Translations under genes and position numbers: made by a program
In this document: positions 6,282 to 14,815 of the stretch, in pieces
Numbering within the stretch: the first letter of the stretch is position 1
Layout: every line of letters begins with the position of its first letter
Origin: Actinomycetes bacterium
GTDB taxonomy: Bacteria; Actinomycetota; Actinomycetes; Propionibacteriales; Propionibacteriaceae
Assembly (NCBI GenBank): GCA_023392635.1
Contig: JAEVYS010000049.1
Coordinates: 1 to 33,567, forward strand
Direction of reading: 5' to 3'
Length of the DNA: 33,567 bases
The notes under the pieces: model-generated
Database searches by the model: none
Told to the model about the DNA's origin: nothing
The model's input: the letters and a program-made list of their open reading frames with translations, nothing else

Positions 6282-8441
6282 TCACGCAGCGTCGAGGCGC
6301 TCACGCAGCTTGGCGAGCAACTCGATCGCCGACTCCGGGATCACGGTGCCGGGCGGGTAGATCGCGTCGGCCCCGGCGGCGTACAGCTCGTCGAAGTCGG
6401 ACGGCGGGATGACCCCGCCCACCACGATCATCATGTCCGGACGGCCCAGGTCGTCCAGCGCCTTGCGCAGGGCCGGCACCAGGGTGAGGTGACCGGCGGC
6501 CAGCGACGAGACACCCACCACGTGGACGTCGGACTCGACGGCCTGGCGCGCGGTCTCCTCCGGGGTCTGGAACAGCGGGCCCACGTCGACGGTGAAGCCC
6601 AGGTCGGCGAACGCCGTCGAGATCACCTTCTGGCCGCGGTCGTGGCCGTCCTGGCCCATCTTGGCCACCAGGATGCGCGGACGGCGTCCCTCCACCTTCT
6701 CGAAGTCGTCGACCAGGGCGCGCGCCCTGGTCACGGCCTCGGTGGAGCCGGACTCGGAGTTGTACACACCGGAGATGGTACGGATGTTGGCGGTGTAGCG
6801 TCCGAAGACCTTCTCCAGCGCGTCCGAGATCTCGCCCACGCTGGCCTTCGCGCGCGCGGCGTCGATGGCGAGCTTGAGCAGGTTCCGCTCGGGATCGGTC
6901 GGGTCGGGGTTGGACGCCGCCCAGGTCAGCTTCTCCAGCGCGGCGTCCGTCGCGGCGGAATCACGCTCGGCGCGCAGCTTCGCCAGCTTGGCGATCTGCT
7001 CCTCGCGCACCTTGCGGTTGTCGACCTTCAGCACCTCGGGCATCACGTCGTTCTCGACCGTGTACTTGTTCACGCCGATGAGCGGCTGCCGCCCCGAGTC
7101 GATCCGGGCCTGGGTGCGGGCCGCGGCCTCCTCGATGCGCATCTTCGGGATGCCGGCCTCGATCGCCTTGGCCATGCCGCCGGCGGTCTCGACCTCCTGG
7201 ATGAGGTCCCAGCCCTTGCGGGCCAGCTCGTAGGTCAGCTTCTCGACGTACGCGCTGCCGGCCCACGGGTCGACGACGCGGCACGTGCCCGACTCCTGCT
7301 GGATGAACAGCTGGGTGTTGCGGGCGATGCGGGCGGAGAAGTCGGTCGGCAGGGCGATGGCCTCGTCCAGGGCGTTGGTGTGCAGCGACTGGGTGTGGCC
7401 CTGCGTGGCGGCCATGGCCTCCAGGCAGGTGCGTCCCACGTTGTTGAACACGTCCTGGGCGGTGAGCGACCAACCGGAGGTCTGGCTGTGCGTGCGCAGG
7501 CTCATCGACTTCGGGTTCTTCGGGTCGAACTGCCGCACGAGGCGCGCCCACAGCAGGCGGGCCGCGCGGAACTTGGCCACCTCCATGAAGAAGTTCATGC
7601 CCACGGCCCAGAAGAAGCTGAGCCGCGGCGCGAACTGGTCGACCTTCAGGCCCACGGCCTCGCCGGCGCGGATGTACTCCACGCCGTCGGCCAGGGTGTA
7701 GGCCATCTCGATGTCGGCGGTCGCGCCGGCCTCCTGCATGTGGTAGCCGGAGATCGAGATGGAGTTGAACTTCGGCATGTGCGACGACGTGAACGCGAAG
7801 ATGTCGGAGATGATCCGCATCGACGGGGTCGGCGGGTAGATGTAGGTGTTACGAACCATGAACTCCTTGAGGATGTCGTTCTGGATCGTCCCGGCGAGCT
7901 TCTCCGGGCTCACCCCCTGCTCCTCGGCCGCCACCACGTAGAGCGCGAGGACGGGGAGGACGGCACCGTTCATGGTCATCGACACCGACATCTGGTCCAG
8001 CGGGATGCCGTCGAACAGCTGCCGCATGTCCAGGATGGAGTCGATCGCCACACCCGCCATGCCGACGTCGCCGGTCACCCGGGGGTGGTCGGAGTCGTAG
8101 CCACGGTGGGTGGCGAGGTCGAACGCGATCGACAGGCCCTTCTGGCCGGCGGCCAGGTTGCGCCGGTAGAAGGCGTTCGACTCCTCCGCGGTGGAGAACC
8201 CGGCGTACTGCCGGATCGTCCAGGGCTGGTTGACGTACATGGTGGCGTAGGGCCCGCGCAGGAACGGCGGGATGCCGGGGTACGTCTTGAGGAAGTCGAG
8301 CCCCTCGTACGCCGAGTCGTCGAACAGCGGCGGCACCAGGATGTGCTCGGGGGTCAGCCAGCTCTCGCCGACGGCCGGGGTGGACGCCTCGATCGTCGGG
8401 GCGCCGAGCTCGATGCCGGTGAAGTCGGGAATCGTGGTCAC
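6282..8441 (-). CDS. mutB: methylmalonyl-CoA mutase large subunit
   Basis: This 719-residue catalytic alpha subunit uses adenosylcobalamin to interconvert (R)-methylmalonyl-CoA and succinyl-CoA. The N-terminal two-thirds form the TIM barrel, with characteristic segments TMYVNQPWTIRQYAGFSTAE and SISISGYHMQEAGA. The C-terminal cobalamin domain has the base-off motif DGHDRG, with the Co-ligating His at about residue 600. Further on come VGVSSLAAGH and VVGGVIPPSDF of the Rossmann-like fold. Length equals the Propionibacterium enzyme family. The GTG start at 8441 overlaps the mutA stop by four bases, indicating coupled translation. In propionate-forming actinobacteria the enzyme works towards methylmalonyl-CoA; in others it degrades propionate. 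The window does not show the direction. Confidence 0.97.
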   Translation of the reverse strand: MTTIPDFTGIELGAPTIEASTPAVGESWLTPEHILVPPLFDDSAYEGLDFLKTYPGIPPFLRGPYATMYVNQPWTIRQYAGFSTAEESNAFYRRNLAAGQKGLSIAFDLATHRGYDSDHPRVTGDVGMAGVAIDSILDMRQLFDGIPLDQMSVSMTMNGAVLPVLALYVVAAEEQGVSPEKLAGTIQNDILKEFMVRNTYIYPPTPSMRIISDIFAFTSSHMPKFNSISISGYHMQEAGATADIEMAYTLADGVEYIRAGEAVGLKVDQFAPRLSFFWAVGMNFFMEVAKFRAARLLWARLVRQFDPKNPKSMSLRTHSQTSGWSLTAQDVFNNVGRTCLEAMAATQGHTQSLHTNALDEAIALPTDFSARIARNTQLFIQQESGTCRVVDPWAGSAYVEKLTYELARKGWDLIQEVETAGGMAKAIEAGIPKMRIEEAAARTQARIDSGRQPLIGVNKYTVENDVMPEVLKVDNRKVREEQIAKLAKLRAERDSAATDAALEKLTWAASNPDPTDPERNLLKLAIDAARAKASVGEISDALEKVFGRYTANIRTISGVYNSESGSTEAVTRARALVDDFEKVEGRRPRILVAKMGQDGHDRGQKVISTAFADLGFTVDVGPLFQTPEETARQAVESDVHVVGVSSLAAGHLTLVPALRKALDDLGRPDMMIVVGGVIPPSDFDELYAAGADAIYPPGTVIPESAIELLAKLRERLDAA

Positions 8442-10273
8442 TGGGCCACTCCAATCCGGTCGAGGGTGCCCTCAAGGAAGGCGACCACATCCATTCCGTC
8501 GAAGACCTCGCCGTCGAGAACGGACGTGTCGTCGGCACCGGTCTCGGTCTTGCGGCCGGCGATGAAGACGGTCTCGACGCCGGCGCCCTTCAGCGCCTCG
8601 GCGACGGGGATCGCCTGCTCGGCGTAGACCTTCGCCGAGGAGCACAGGATCGCCATCTTCGCCCCCGACGCCGCGGCCTGCGCCGCGATCTCCTCCGGCG
8701 TGCCGCCCTCGGAGGAGGGGAAGTCGATGCCGGCGACCAGCAGGACGTTGGACGTGAACATCTCGCGCCCACCGAAGTCGCGACGGGCCCCGAGGCAGGC
8801 GAGGAAGACCTTCGGCTTCTCCCCGGCCGCTGCGCGGTCGCGGAGGGCCTCGAACAGCTCGGAGTCGCGGACGGGCCTGAGCCCGCCGGCCGCGGGAACC
8901 GCAACCCGGGGCCGGGCCGTGACGGGCTGCTCGTCCTTCATCGGGAACATGCTCACACCGGTGATCGGCTGCTTGCGGGTGGCGAGGCGCTTGGCCCGGG
9001 CCGCGTTGGTGTCGGCGATGCGTTCGGCGACGAAGCCGGACGCGAGCGCGTCCACCATGCCCCCGGCGGCCTCGATGGCCTGGAACGCGGTCCACGCCTG
9101 GCCGGCCAGCTGGTCGGTGAGCGACTCGACGTACCAGGAGCCGCCGGCCGGGTCGTTGACCCGCCCGATGTTCGACTCCTCCGCCGCCAGCAGCTGGGTG
9201 TTGCGGGCCATCCGGCGGCTGAATTCGTCGGGCAGGCCGACCGCGGTGTCGAAGGGAAGCGTGGTGATCGATTCCGCACCGCCGACCGCTGCGGAGAAGG
9301 TGGCGATCGTGCCGCGCAGCATGTTCACGTACGGGTCGTCGCGGGTGATCATGCGCCACGAGGTGACCGCGTGCTGGACCGCTCCGCGGGCGGCGGAGGG
9401 CACACCGGAGACCTCGCCGATGCGCGCCCAGAGCCGACGCAGCGCCCGCAGCCGGGCGATGGTGAGGAACTCGTCGGCGTTGGCGCTGACCCGGAACTCG
9501 ATCTGTCCGAACGCGTCCGCCGCGCTCACGCCGGCCGCCTCCAGGTCACGCAGGTAGGCGACGCCGGTCGCGATTGCGAAGGCGAGCTGGTCGACGTCAC
9601 CGGCACCGGCGTCGTCATACGGCAGCACGTCCACGGTCAGCGCACGGACGCCGGGGAGCTCGGCGAGGACCGCCTGCACCCATTCGGCGTGCGGGGCCAG
9701 GTCGGCCCTGGCGCCGGTGCGGGCGGCCAGCGCCAGCCCGTCCAGGCCGAGGTTGCCCGTGACGCCCTTGGCGCCCGCGCCCGTCCAGAACGCCGCGAGC
9801 GCCTTCGCTGCTGCGATCTGGTCGGTGGCGCTGGACACGGCGACCGATGCGATCGTGGGGTTCACCCCGGCGAGTGCAGCGGCGACGTCCTCGACGGCGA
9901 TGGCGCCCTCACCCGTGCGCAGCCAGATGGAGGTGGCGCCGCGCTCGAGGTCGGCGAGCACCTGCGCGTTGGTGAACGCGACGTCGGGGTCCTCGTGCAG
10001 GGCGCGCACGTCCCAGCTGGTGCCGTGGACGGAGGCGCCGCGCGTGAACGGCATCGCGCCCGGCAGCCCGAGGGGGCCGACCGGGTCGGTGTACAGGGGT
10101 TCGATCGTGAGGCCGTCGACAGTGCTCGTACGCAGCCGCGACATGGCCTGCTCGATGGTCAGTTCCTTGCCCTCGGGACGTCGCCGGTTGAGGACCTTGA
10201 GGACCTCGACCTCCCAGTCTTCTCTGGTGGGAGCAGCGAAATCACCGGCAAGCTGAAGGGGCGTGTCGGTCAT
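8438..10273 (-). CDS. mutA: methylmalonyl-CoA mutase small subunit
   Basis: This 611-residue beta subunit is a homologue of MutB that has lost catalysis and pairs with it as an alpha-beta dimer. The barrel half is recognisable (VNMLRGTIATFSAAVGGAES, DPAGGSWYVESLTDQLA). In the C-terminal domain the cobalamin motif is replaced by CLGARRDFGG, without the DxHxxG residues, as expected for this subunit. It starts at ATG 10273. No Shine-Dalgarno is present, but TAGTGT lies six bases before the ATG, so the operon mRNA may be leaderless. It is the first gene of mutA-mutB-meaB and ends inside the mutB start. Confidence 0.96.
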   Translation of the reverse strand: MTDTPLQLAGDFAAPTREDWEVEVLKVLNRRRPEGKELTIEQAMSRLRTSTVDGLTIEPLYTDPVGPLGLPGAMPFTRGASVHGTSWDVRALHEDPDVAFTNAQVLADLERGATSIWLRTGEGAIAVEDVAAALAGVNPTIASVAVSSATDQIAAAKALAAFWTGAGAKGVTGNLGLDGLALAARTGARADLAPHAEWVQAVLAELPGVRALTVDVLPYDDAGAGDVDQLAFAIATGVAYLRDLEAAGVSAADAFGQIEFRVSANADEFLTIARLRALRRLWARIGEVSGVPSAARGAVQHAVTSWRMITRDDPYVNMLRGTIATFSAAVGGAESITTLPFDTAVGLPDEFSRRMARNTQLLAAEESNIGRVNDPAGGSWYVESLTDQLAGQAWTAFQAIEAAGGMVDALASGFVAERIADTNAARAKRLATRKQPITGVSMFPMKDEQPVTARPRVAVPAAGGLRPVRDSELFEALRDRAAAGEKPKVFLACLGARRDFGGREMFTSNVLLVAGIDFPSSEGGTPEEIAAQAAASGAKMAILCSSAKVYAEQAIPVAEALKGAGVETVFIAGRKTETGADDTSVLDGEVFDGMDVVAFLEGTLDRIGVAQ

Positions 10274-10279
10274 GGCACC

Positions 10280-10285
10280 ACACTA
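10280..10285 (-). promoter_or_regulatory. candidate -10 of leaderless mutAB-meaB operon
   Basis: TAGTGT on the minus strand ends six bases before the mutA ATG, where there is no ribosome site. The 144-base gap up to the WYL regulator gene (10274-10417) otherwise shows no clear -35 or hairpin. Confidence 0.5.
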
Positions 10286-10417
10286 TCGCTGGTGACTAGG
10301 CACTCTTACTGGCCTGACCAATTCGGGACGGATGCGCAAGGCCCCCGCTCGCATGCTGGACGGAGCTCGGCGAACCGGATCCCCGCACGCCGTGAGCCGC
10401 GCGCTGATGACAACGCC

Positions 10418-11380
10418 CTACGTCGCAGCGTGCGCGGCGCGGGCGAGGCGGGCTGCGAGGGCGGCGACGGCAGCCCTCACCTCCGGGCCGCCGAGCACGC
10501 GGAACGGCGCGGGGATGCCGGCGAGGACCTCGGCGTACCACTCCGGGTCACTGGTGGAGCCGAGGAGCCGGCACGAGTGCTCGTCGACCGGCTCGAGGCG
10601 TCCGACCGTGCGCGACAGCCAGGGCGCGATGCGCTCCATCGGGGCCGAGATGACGACCTCGGTCGCGAACTCCCAGCCCACGGCGAAGTTCTCCTCCAGG
10701 ACCGCGACGGGATCGAGGTCGCCGGGAGGGGCGAACTCCTCCTCCAGCAGCTCGACCTTCCGGATCCGGTCGAGCCGGTAGGTGCGGATCTGCGCATTGC
10801 TGGTGCGCCGCGACACCAGGTACCAGCGACCCTGGCGCACGACGACCGCCCAGGGTTCCACCACGCTCGTCCATTCGGTGCCGTCCTCGCGGCGGTGCCC
10901 CACGCGGACCAGGCGGTGCAGTGACGACGCGTGCACCAGTTGTGCCGTGATCGACGGGTCGGCGGGCGCGGCGTGCCGGTTCGGTGCCGGACGGGCGGTA
11001 CGCCGAACGAGCTCGGCCTGGGCCGCCACGGCTTCGGGTAGCGCACGCATGATCTTGCGCAGGGCGTTCGCCACGGGATCACCGGTCTCCGCGGCGTCGT
11101 GGTGGCCCTCGAGCACAGCCATCACGATGCCCAGCGCCTCCGTCGAAGTGAAGACCAGCGGCGGCAGGCGGACGCCGCGTCCGACCGCGTACCCGCCGTG
11201 GCGCCCCCGTGTCGACAGGATCGGGATCTCCGCCTCCCGCAGGATCCCGACATAGCGGCGGGCCGCCCGCTCGGTGACACCGAGCGCGTCGGCGAGCCGG
11301 CCGGCGGTGGTGCCGGGCTGGTTCTGCAGCAGTTCGAGCACCTGAAGGGCGCGCGAGGTCGGGCTGGTCGGGGCGGCCAT
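10418..11380 (-). CDS. WYL-domain transcriptional regulator (DeoR-type HTH)
   Basis: This 320-residue cytoplasmic regulator has an N-terminal winged helix (residues about 6-60; SRALQVLELLQNQPGTTAGR, then TERAARRYVGILREAEIPI and the GGYAVG wing). A WYL domain follows at about 140-225, with literal GRWYLVSRR and IRTYRLDRIRKVELL, and a C-terminal WCX-like part. WYL domains sense ligands, in some cases nucleic acid or nucleotides. It starts at ATG 11380 with AGGAG six bases upstream (11387-11391). It diverges from two small genes (11461-12067), the obvious candidates for control along with its own promoter. Direct repeats of TCCGGAA at 11400 and 11420 lie in the shared promoter region. Confidence 0.92.
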   Translation of the reverse strand: MAAPTSPTSRALQVLELLQNQPGTTAGRLADALGVTERAARRYVGILREAEIPILSTRGRHGGYAVGRGVRLPPLVFTSTEALGIVMAVLEGHHDAAETGDPVANALRKIMRALPEAVAAQAELVRRTARPAPNRHAAPADPSITAQLVHASSLHRLVRVGHRREDGTEWTSVVEPWAVVVRQGRWYLVSRRTSNAQIRTYRLDRIRKVELLEEEFAPPGDLDPVAVLEENFAVGWEFATEVVISAPMERIAPWLSRTVGRLEPVDEHSCRLLGSTSDPEWYAEVLAGIPAPFRVLGGPEVRAAVAALAARLARAAHAAT

Positions 11381-11399
11381 CGGCAACTCCTGTGAGAAG

Positions 11400-11426
11400 T
11401 CCGGAAATCATCCGAACAATCCGGAA
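11400..11426. promoter_or_regulatory. direct repeats TCCGGAA, possible WYL operator
   Basis: TCCGGAA occurs at 11400-11406 and again at 11420-11426, exactly 20 bases apart (about two helical turns). A partial third copy (TCCGGT) is at 11435-11440. They sit in the 80-base gap between the divergent regulator and the 88-residue gene. Binding by the regulator is inference. Confidence 0.35.
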
Positions 11427-11448
11427 GCGGATCGTCCGGTATCGATCC

Positions 11449-11454
11449 TACGGT
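11449..11454 (+). promoter_or_regulatory. candidate -10 for 88-residue protein gene
   Basis: TACGGT ends six bases before the ATG at 11461, again the leaderless spacing. TATCGAT a few bases upstream is an alternative -10 that would leave a short leader. Confidence 0.4.
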
Positions 11455-11460
11455 GGTTCC

Positions 11461-11727
11461 ATGACACAGCGACTCATGACCGCAGGACTCCCCTACACCA
11501 CGTCACCGGGCATCGCTGAGATGCGCTGGTCGCGCCGGCCAGCCGCGTCCCGCAGGGCGAAGCGGAGCGGGCCGGCCGCGTGGCGCACGATCGTCCGGTT
11601 CCTGACCGCGCCCCGGCCACTCCCGGACTCCCTGGTCGACGACGTGCTCTCCGGCTCGCCCTCCGCCACGCGGATCCGGTCCGAGCTCACCCGTCTTGAC
11701 GCCTCGCTGCACGCCCGCATCTACTGA
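11461..11727 (+). CDS. unknown 88-residue basic protein
   Basis: I do not recognise this 88-residue protein. It is rich in Arg and Ala in the middle (RRPAASRRAKRSGPAAWRTI) and ends with a more structured, probably helical part (LPDSLVDDVLSGSPSATRIRSELTRLDASLHARIY). It has no signal peptide or membrane segment. It starts at ATG 11461, with TACGGT six bases upstream. It is followed after 22 bases by the DUF1905 gene on the same strand and diverges from the WYL regulator, so all three may form one small regulatory unit. It is probably real given its conserved-looking start context and spacing, but it could be a spurious frame. Confidence 0.55.
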   Translation: MTQRLMTAGLPYTTSPGIAEMRWSRRPAASRRAKRSGPAAWRTIVRFLTAPRPLPDSLVDDVLSGSPSATRIRSELTRLDASLHARIY

Positions 11728-11749
11728 AGTGCGACGGGAGGAGGCAGGC

Positions 11750-12067
11750 GTGGCGCCGGGAACCGACATCGGCATGGCGTTCGAGTTCGTCGCCGTTGTC
11801 ATCGAGTGGCGCGGCCCCGCGCCGTTCTACTTCGTTCCCCTCCCCGAGGGCGCGAACGAGGCGATCGCCGAGGTCGCCGGCGCGCTCACCTACGGCTGGG
11901 GAGTGATCCCGGCGACGGCGCGGATCGGCCGTACGCGCTTCACCACCAGCCTGTTCCCGCGGGCCGGTGGCTACCTGCTGCCGCTGAAGAACGATGTGCG
12001 CTCGGCCGAGGGCGTCGCGCTCGGCGACCGCGTGTCGGTGGAGCTGACCGTCGGGCAGTACGGCTGA
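11750..12067 (+). CDS. DUF1905 domain protein
   Basis: This 105-residue cytoplasmic protein is covered almost entirely by DUF1905, a small beta-barrel-like domain of unknown function. Diagnostic parts are IEWRGPAPFYFVPLPEG near the start, then TRFTTSLFPRAGGYLLPLKN and GDRVSVELTVG at the end. The GTG start at 11750 has an excellent ribosome site, GGGAGGAGG, five bases upstream; an ATG at 11774 is the alternative that leaves just the domain. In other actinobacteria the domain is often fused to or encoded near a YdeI/OmpD-associated module, which is not present here. It is convergent with the phosphotransferase-like gene, leaving a 25-base gap. Confidence 0.88.
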   Translation: MAPGTDIGMAFEFVAVVIEWRGPAPFYFVPLPEGANEAIAEVAGALTYGWGVIPATARIGRTRFTTSLFPRAGGYLLPLKNDVRSAEGVALGDRVSVELTVGQYG

Positions 12068-12092
12068 CCCCGGCGCCGGCCCGTTGGGGGTA

Positions 12093-13307
12093 CTAGCTCA
12101 CCTGCCGGACCAGGGCCTCCGCCGACCCGATCATGGTGGCGGTCTCCCTCTCCCAGTCCGGCTCCTGGCCCCGGAACGGGCCGGTGGCGAGCGAGATGAT
12201 CACCGCGGCGGCGCGCAGGCGCAGCTCGGTCGGGTCGACGCGCGCGTCGAACACGGGCACCCAGCGCCGGATCAACTGGTGGACGCGCGCCTCCTGGCTG
12301 GGGTTCATGCGCTGGATCGTGGACAGGTGGGCGACGAGGCAGGCGAGGTCGTCGGCGCGACGTCCCGGACCGATCGTGTCGGTGTCCAGCAGGCCGCACA
12401 CGCGTCCGCCCTGGACGTGGACCTGGCCCTCGTGGAAGTCGCCGTGGGTGGGCTCGTTGCCGGGCGGGATCGTGGCCAGGCCCTGGCTGATCGTCTCGAC
12501 GAGCGCGTTCAGCTTCGGCTCCAGCGACGGCATGGACGCCGACACCATGCGCGCGTAATGGCGTACGGCGTCCGACCACGGCGGCCGCCGGTCGAGCCTG
12601 GTGACCGACTCCGGCATCGCGTCCAGGAGTTCGATCAGCCCCTCCGCCGTACACGGCTCCGTCGTCCCGAAGACGGCGCGGGCGAGCGGCTGGCCCGGCA
12701 GTTCGCGCAGCACCAGGAGGTGGTCGTCGGTGGTCGCGGCGATCTCCGCGACCGGCAGCCCGGCGTCGGCGAGCAGCCGGTGCCGCGCCAGGACGTCGTC
12801 GAACAGCCGCGCGCGCAGCACCTTGACGTAGACCACCTCGTCGCCGGACCCGACCTTGACGACGGCCCGTCGCCGCGGGCGGTAGCCGATCATCTGCAGC
12901 GAGAGGTCCTCCGGCGCGACGGTGGTGGAGAAGATCTGCCGGCTGTTCGCGAGCTCGGCCATCGACTCGGCGTACGCGGCACGGGCGAGGCCGGGCAGGT
13001 CGGGATCCTGGGGATAGATCCACACCGCCACCTCGCGTTCCCCGTCGGCGAAGATCTCGGCCGCGCTGTCGGTGTCGACCGGACCGCTCGCGCGGGCGCT
13101 CACGCCCAGCAGCTCCTCCCGGCGGCCGTACGGCCAGTCGACCAGCGCCGAATAGGTGGCGGTGGTCGACTGCGGCGGATTGGCGTCCACATGGTCCATG
13201 GCCCAGGAGACCAGCGTGCCGCCGGCGTGCTGCACGGCCGCGGCAAGGAGGGCGCCGACGTCCTCGGAGGTGAGCAGCATCGAACCATCCGGATCGGACG
13301 CGGTCAC
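12093..13307 (-). CDS. aminoglycoside phosphotransferase-family (APH) kinase-like protein
   Basis: This 404-residue protein has a C-terminal protein-kinase-like APH fold. The catalytic loop is HGDFHEGQ at 288-295, with catalytic Asp at about 290. The metal-binding LLDTDT is at about 306-311, so the catalytic residues are intact. VVYVKVLRARLFDDVLARHR supplies the nucleotide-lobe Lys, and LLVLRELPGQPLARAV the hinge region. About 140 N-terminal residues form an additional domain I do not recognise. Substrates of such chromosomal APH proteins are usually unknown metabolites, and antibiotic resistance should not be assumed. The GTG start at 13307 has AGGAGG about five bases upstream. It follows the CNNM gene by 32 bases on the same strand, so the two are likely co-transcribed. 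Confidence 0.85.
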   Translation of the reverse strand: MTASDPDGSMLLTSEDVGALLAAAVQHAGGTLVSWAMDHVDANPPQSTTATYSALVDWPYGRREELLGVSARASGPVDTDSAAEIFADGEREVAVWIYPQDPDLPGLARAAYAESMAELANSRQIFSTTVAPEDLSLQMIGYRPRRRAVVKVGSGDEVVYVKVLRARLFDDVLARHRLLADAGLPVAEIAATTDDHLLVLRELPGQPLARAVFGTTEPCTAEGLIELLDAMPESVTRLDRRPPWSDAVRHYARMVSASMPSLEPKLNALVETISQGLATIPPGNEPTHGDFHEGQVHVQGGRVCGLLDTDTIGPGRRADDLACLVAHLSTIQRMNPSQEARVHQLIRRWVPVFDARVDPTELRLRAAAVIISLATGPFRGQEPDWERETATMIGSAEALVRQVS

Positions 13308-13339
13308 TTCCCCTCCTGTCAGCGCTGGCTGGCAGAAGA

Positions 13340-14668
13340 TTACTCGGCGGGAGTCACCGGTCCGAGGTTGGTGAGGCGAAGACGCGCCGCACGGCGTCCG
13401 TCCAGTTCGGTCACCCTCAGCTCGAAGGTGTGCGGCGGGTCCTGCTCGCGCTCCGCGGCGAGGACGACCGTGCAGGCGTCCCCCACCTCCGGCAGCGCGC
13501 CGAGCTGTGCCATGACGAAGCCGGCCACCGTGTCGTAGGGCCCCTCGGGCAGCACGAAGCCGACCTGCTGGCCGAAGTCGCCCAGGGTGACCAGCCCGTC
13601 GAGGTCGATGGTGGTGTCGTGGTTGTCGGTGGCCCGCTCCTGCTCGATGTCGAACTCGTCGGTGATGTCGCCGATCAGCTCCTCGACGAGGTCCTCGATG
13701 GTCACGATGCCCGCGGTGCCGCCGTACTCGTCCCGTACGATCACCAGGTGCTGCCTGGTCTGGCGCATCTCGGTGAGCGCGCGCAGGATCTTCACCGACT
13801 GCGGCAGGGACGCCACCGGCCGGACGAGCTGGCTGACCGGGGCGTTGCGGGCCGCCGGGTCCAGGTCGGCCAGGTCTCGGATGTGGACGAAGCCGATCAC
13901 GTCGTCCAGGTCCTCCCCGATCACCGGATAGCGGCTGTGCGGCGCCTCCTGCACCTCGCGGAAAGCCCTGTACGCGGGCATCGAGCCGTCCAGGAAGTCG
14001 ACCTCGGTACGGGGGATCATCGCCTCACGCAGGCTGACCTCCCCCGCGGTGAAGACCTCGTCCACGATCTGCCGCTCCTCATCGCCGAGCGTGAGCGAGC
14101 TGCCGACCATCGCCCGGAGCTCCTCGTCGCTCACCTCCTCGCGGGAGGCGTTCGGGTCGCCGCCGAGGATGCGCACGACGAGATCGGTCGACTTGCCGAG
14201 GAACCAGATCACCGGCGTGGCGATCGCCGCGATGAAGTTCACCAGCGGGCTGAGCGTGAGCGCGAACGACTCGGCGTTCTGCATCGCCAGCCGCTTGGAC
14301 GTGAGCTCGCCGAGCACGATCGAGAAGTAGGAGATGACCACGGTGATCAGCACCAGCGCCAGGGTGTCGGCCACGCCTTCGGGCACTCCCCACCCCACCA
14401 GGACCAGGCCGAAGCTGTCGGCGAGGGTGGCTCCGCCGAACGCGGCCGAGAGGAAGCCGGCCAGGGTGACGCCGATCTGCACCGCCGAGAGGAACCGGTT
14501 GGGGTTGGAGGTGAGCTCTGCCACCCGCTGCCCGCGCTTGCCCCTCGTGCTGAGCTGCTTGACCTGTGACTCCCGCAGCGAGACGAGCGCCATCTCTGCC
14601 GCGGCGAACACGCCACTGACGAGGATGAGCACCAGGATCAGCAGGATGTCTCCGACGATCGGACTCAT
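13340..14668 (-). CDS. CNNM/CorC-type membrane protein with CBS pair (hemolysin family)
   Basis: This 442-residue integral membrane protein is of the CNNM/HlyC-CorC type, whose characterised members export or sense Mg2+ and other divalent metals. The N-terminal DUF21 domain (about 1-185) has hydrophobic helices, for example ILLILVLILVSGVFAAAEMA and LALVLITVVISYFSIVLGEL. A CBS-domain pair follows (about 205-330, including MIPRTEVDFLDG and VIVRDEYGGTAGIVTIEDLV). The C-terminal CorC_HlyC domain runs from about 350 to the end (VAGFVMAQLGALPEVGD). I chose ATG 14668 so that the protein begins just before the first helix; a GTG eleven codons upstream is possible. No strong ribosome site is visible. 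It is upstream of and probably co-transcribed with the APH-like gene. Confidence 0.93.
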   Translation of the reverse strand: MSPIVGDILLILVLILVSGVFAAAEMALVSLRESQVKQLSTRGKRGQRVAELTSNPNRFLSAVQIGVTLAGFLSAAFGGATLADSFGLVLVGWGVPEGVADTLALVLITVVISYFSIVLGELTSKRLAMQNAESFALTLSPLVNFIAAIATPVIWFLGKSTDLVVRILGGDPNASREEVSDEELRAMVGSSLTLGDEERQIVDEVFTAGEVSLREAMIPRTEVDFLDGSMPAYRAFREVQEAPHSRYPVIGEDLDDVIGFVHIRDLADLDPAARNAPVSQLVRPVASLPQSVKILRALTEMRQTRQHLVIVRDEYGGTAGIVTIEDLVEELIGDITDEFDIEQERATDNHDTTIDLDGLVTLGDFGQQVGFVLPEGPYDTVAGFVMAQLGALPEVGDACTVVLAAEREQDPPHTFELRVTELDGRRAARLRLTNLGPVTPAE

Positions 14669-14802
14669 TCCGGGTCCCCACGGAACTGTTCGGGGGAGCA
14701 CAGCGGAGGAGCAGGAAATCGTGCCGCCGCCGCAGCGTCAGGGTCGTCCACGCGCCGATTCTATCGGCGTGCTGCGCGGGCTCCCGGCCGTCCGGGTGCT
14801 GC

Positions 14803-14808
14803 TAGCCT
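14803..14808 (+). promoter_or_regulatory. candidate -10 for leaderless CDP-glycerol transferase gene
   Basis: TAGCCT ends seven bases before ATG 14816. No Shine-Dalgarno is present between them. No -35 is evident in the 147-base divergent gap with the CNNM gene. Confidence 0.45.
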
Positions 14809-14815
14809 CGCGGCC

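Noticed and set aside
6102..8627. 841-codon plus-strand open frame opposite mutB and meaB
   Set aside because: It is the antisense shadow of well-recognised mut genes in G+C-rich DNA. Its product is Arg/His/Gly/Val-rich without any domain.
10313..10328. Similarity of a segment upstream of mutA (GACCAATTCGGGACGG) to the repeat at 17180-17246
   Set aside because: Only short scattered identity and no inverted partner, so it does not count as a second copy.
12093..13307. Aminoglycoside resistance gene
   Set aside because: The kinase motifs are of the APH superfamily, but the long extra N-terminus and the chromosomal setting beside a CNNM gene do not support a resistance enzyme.
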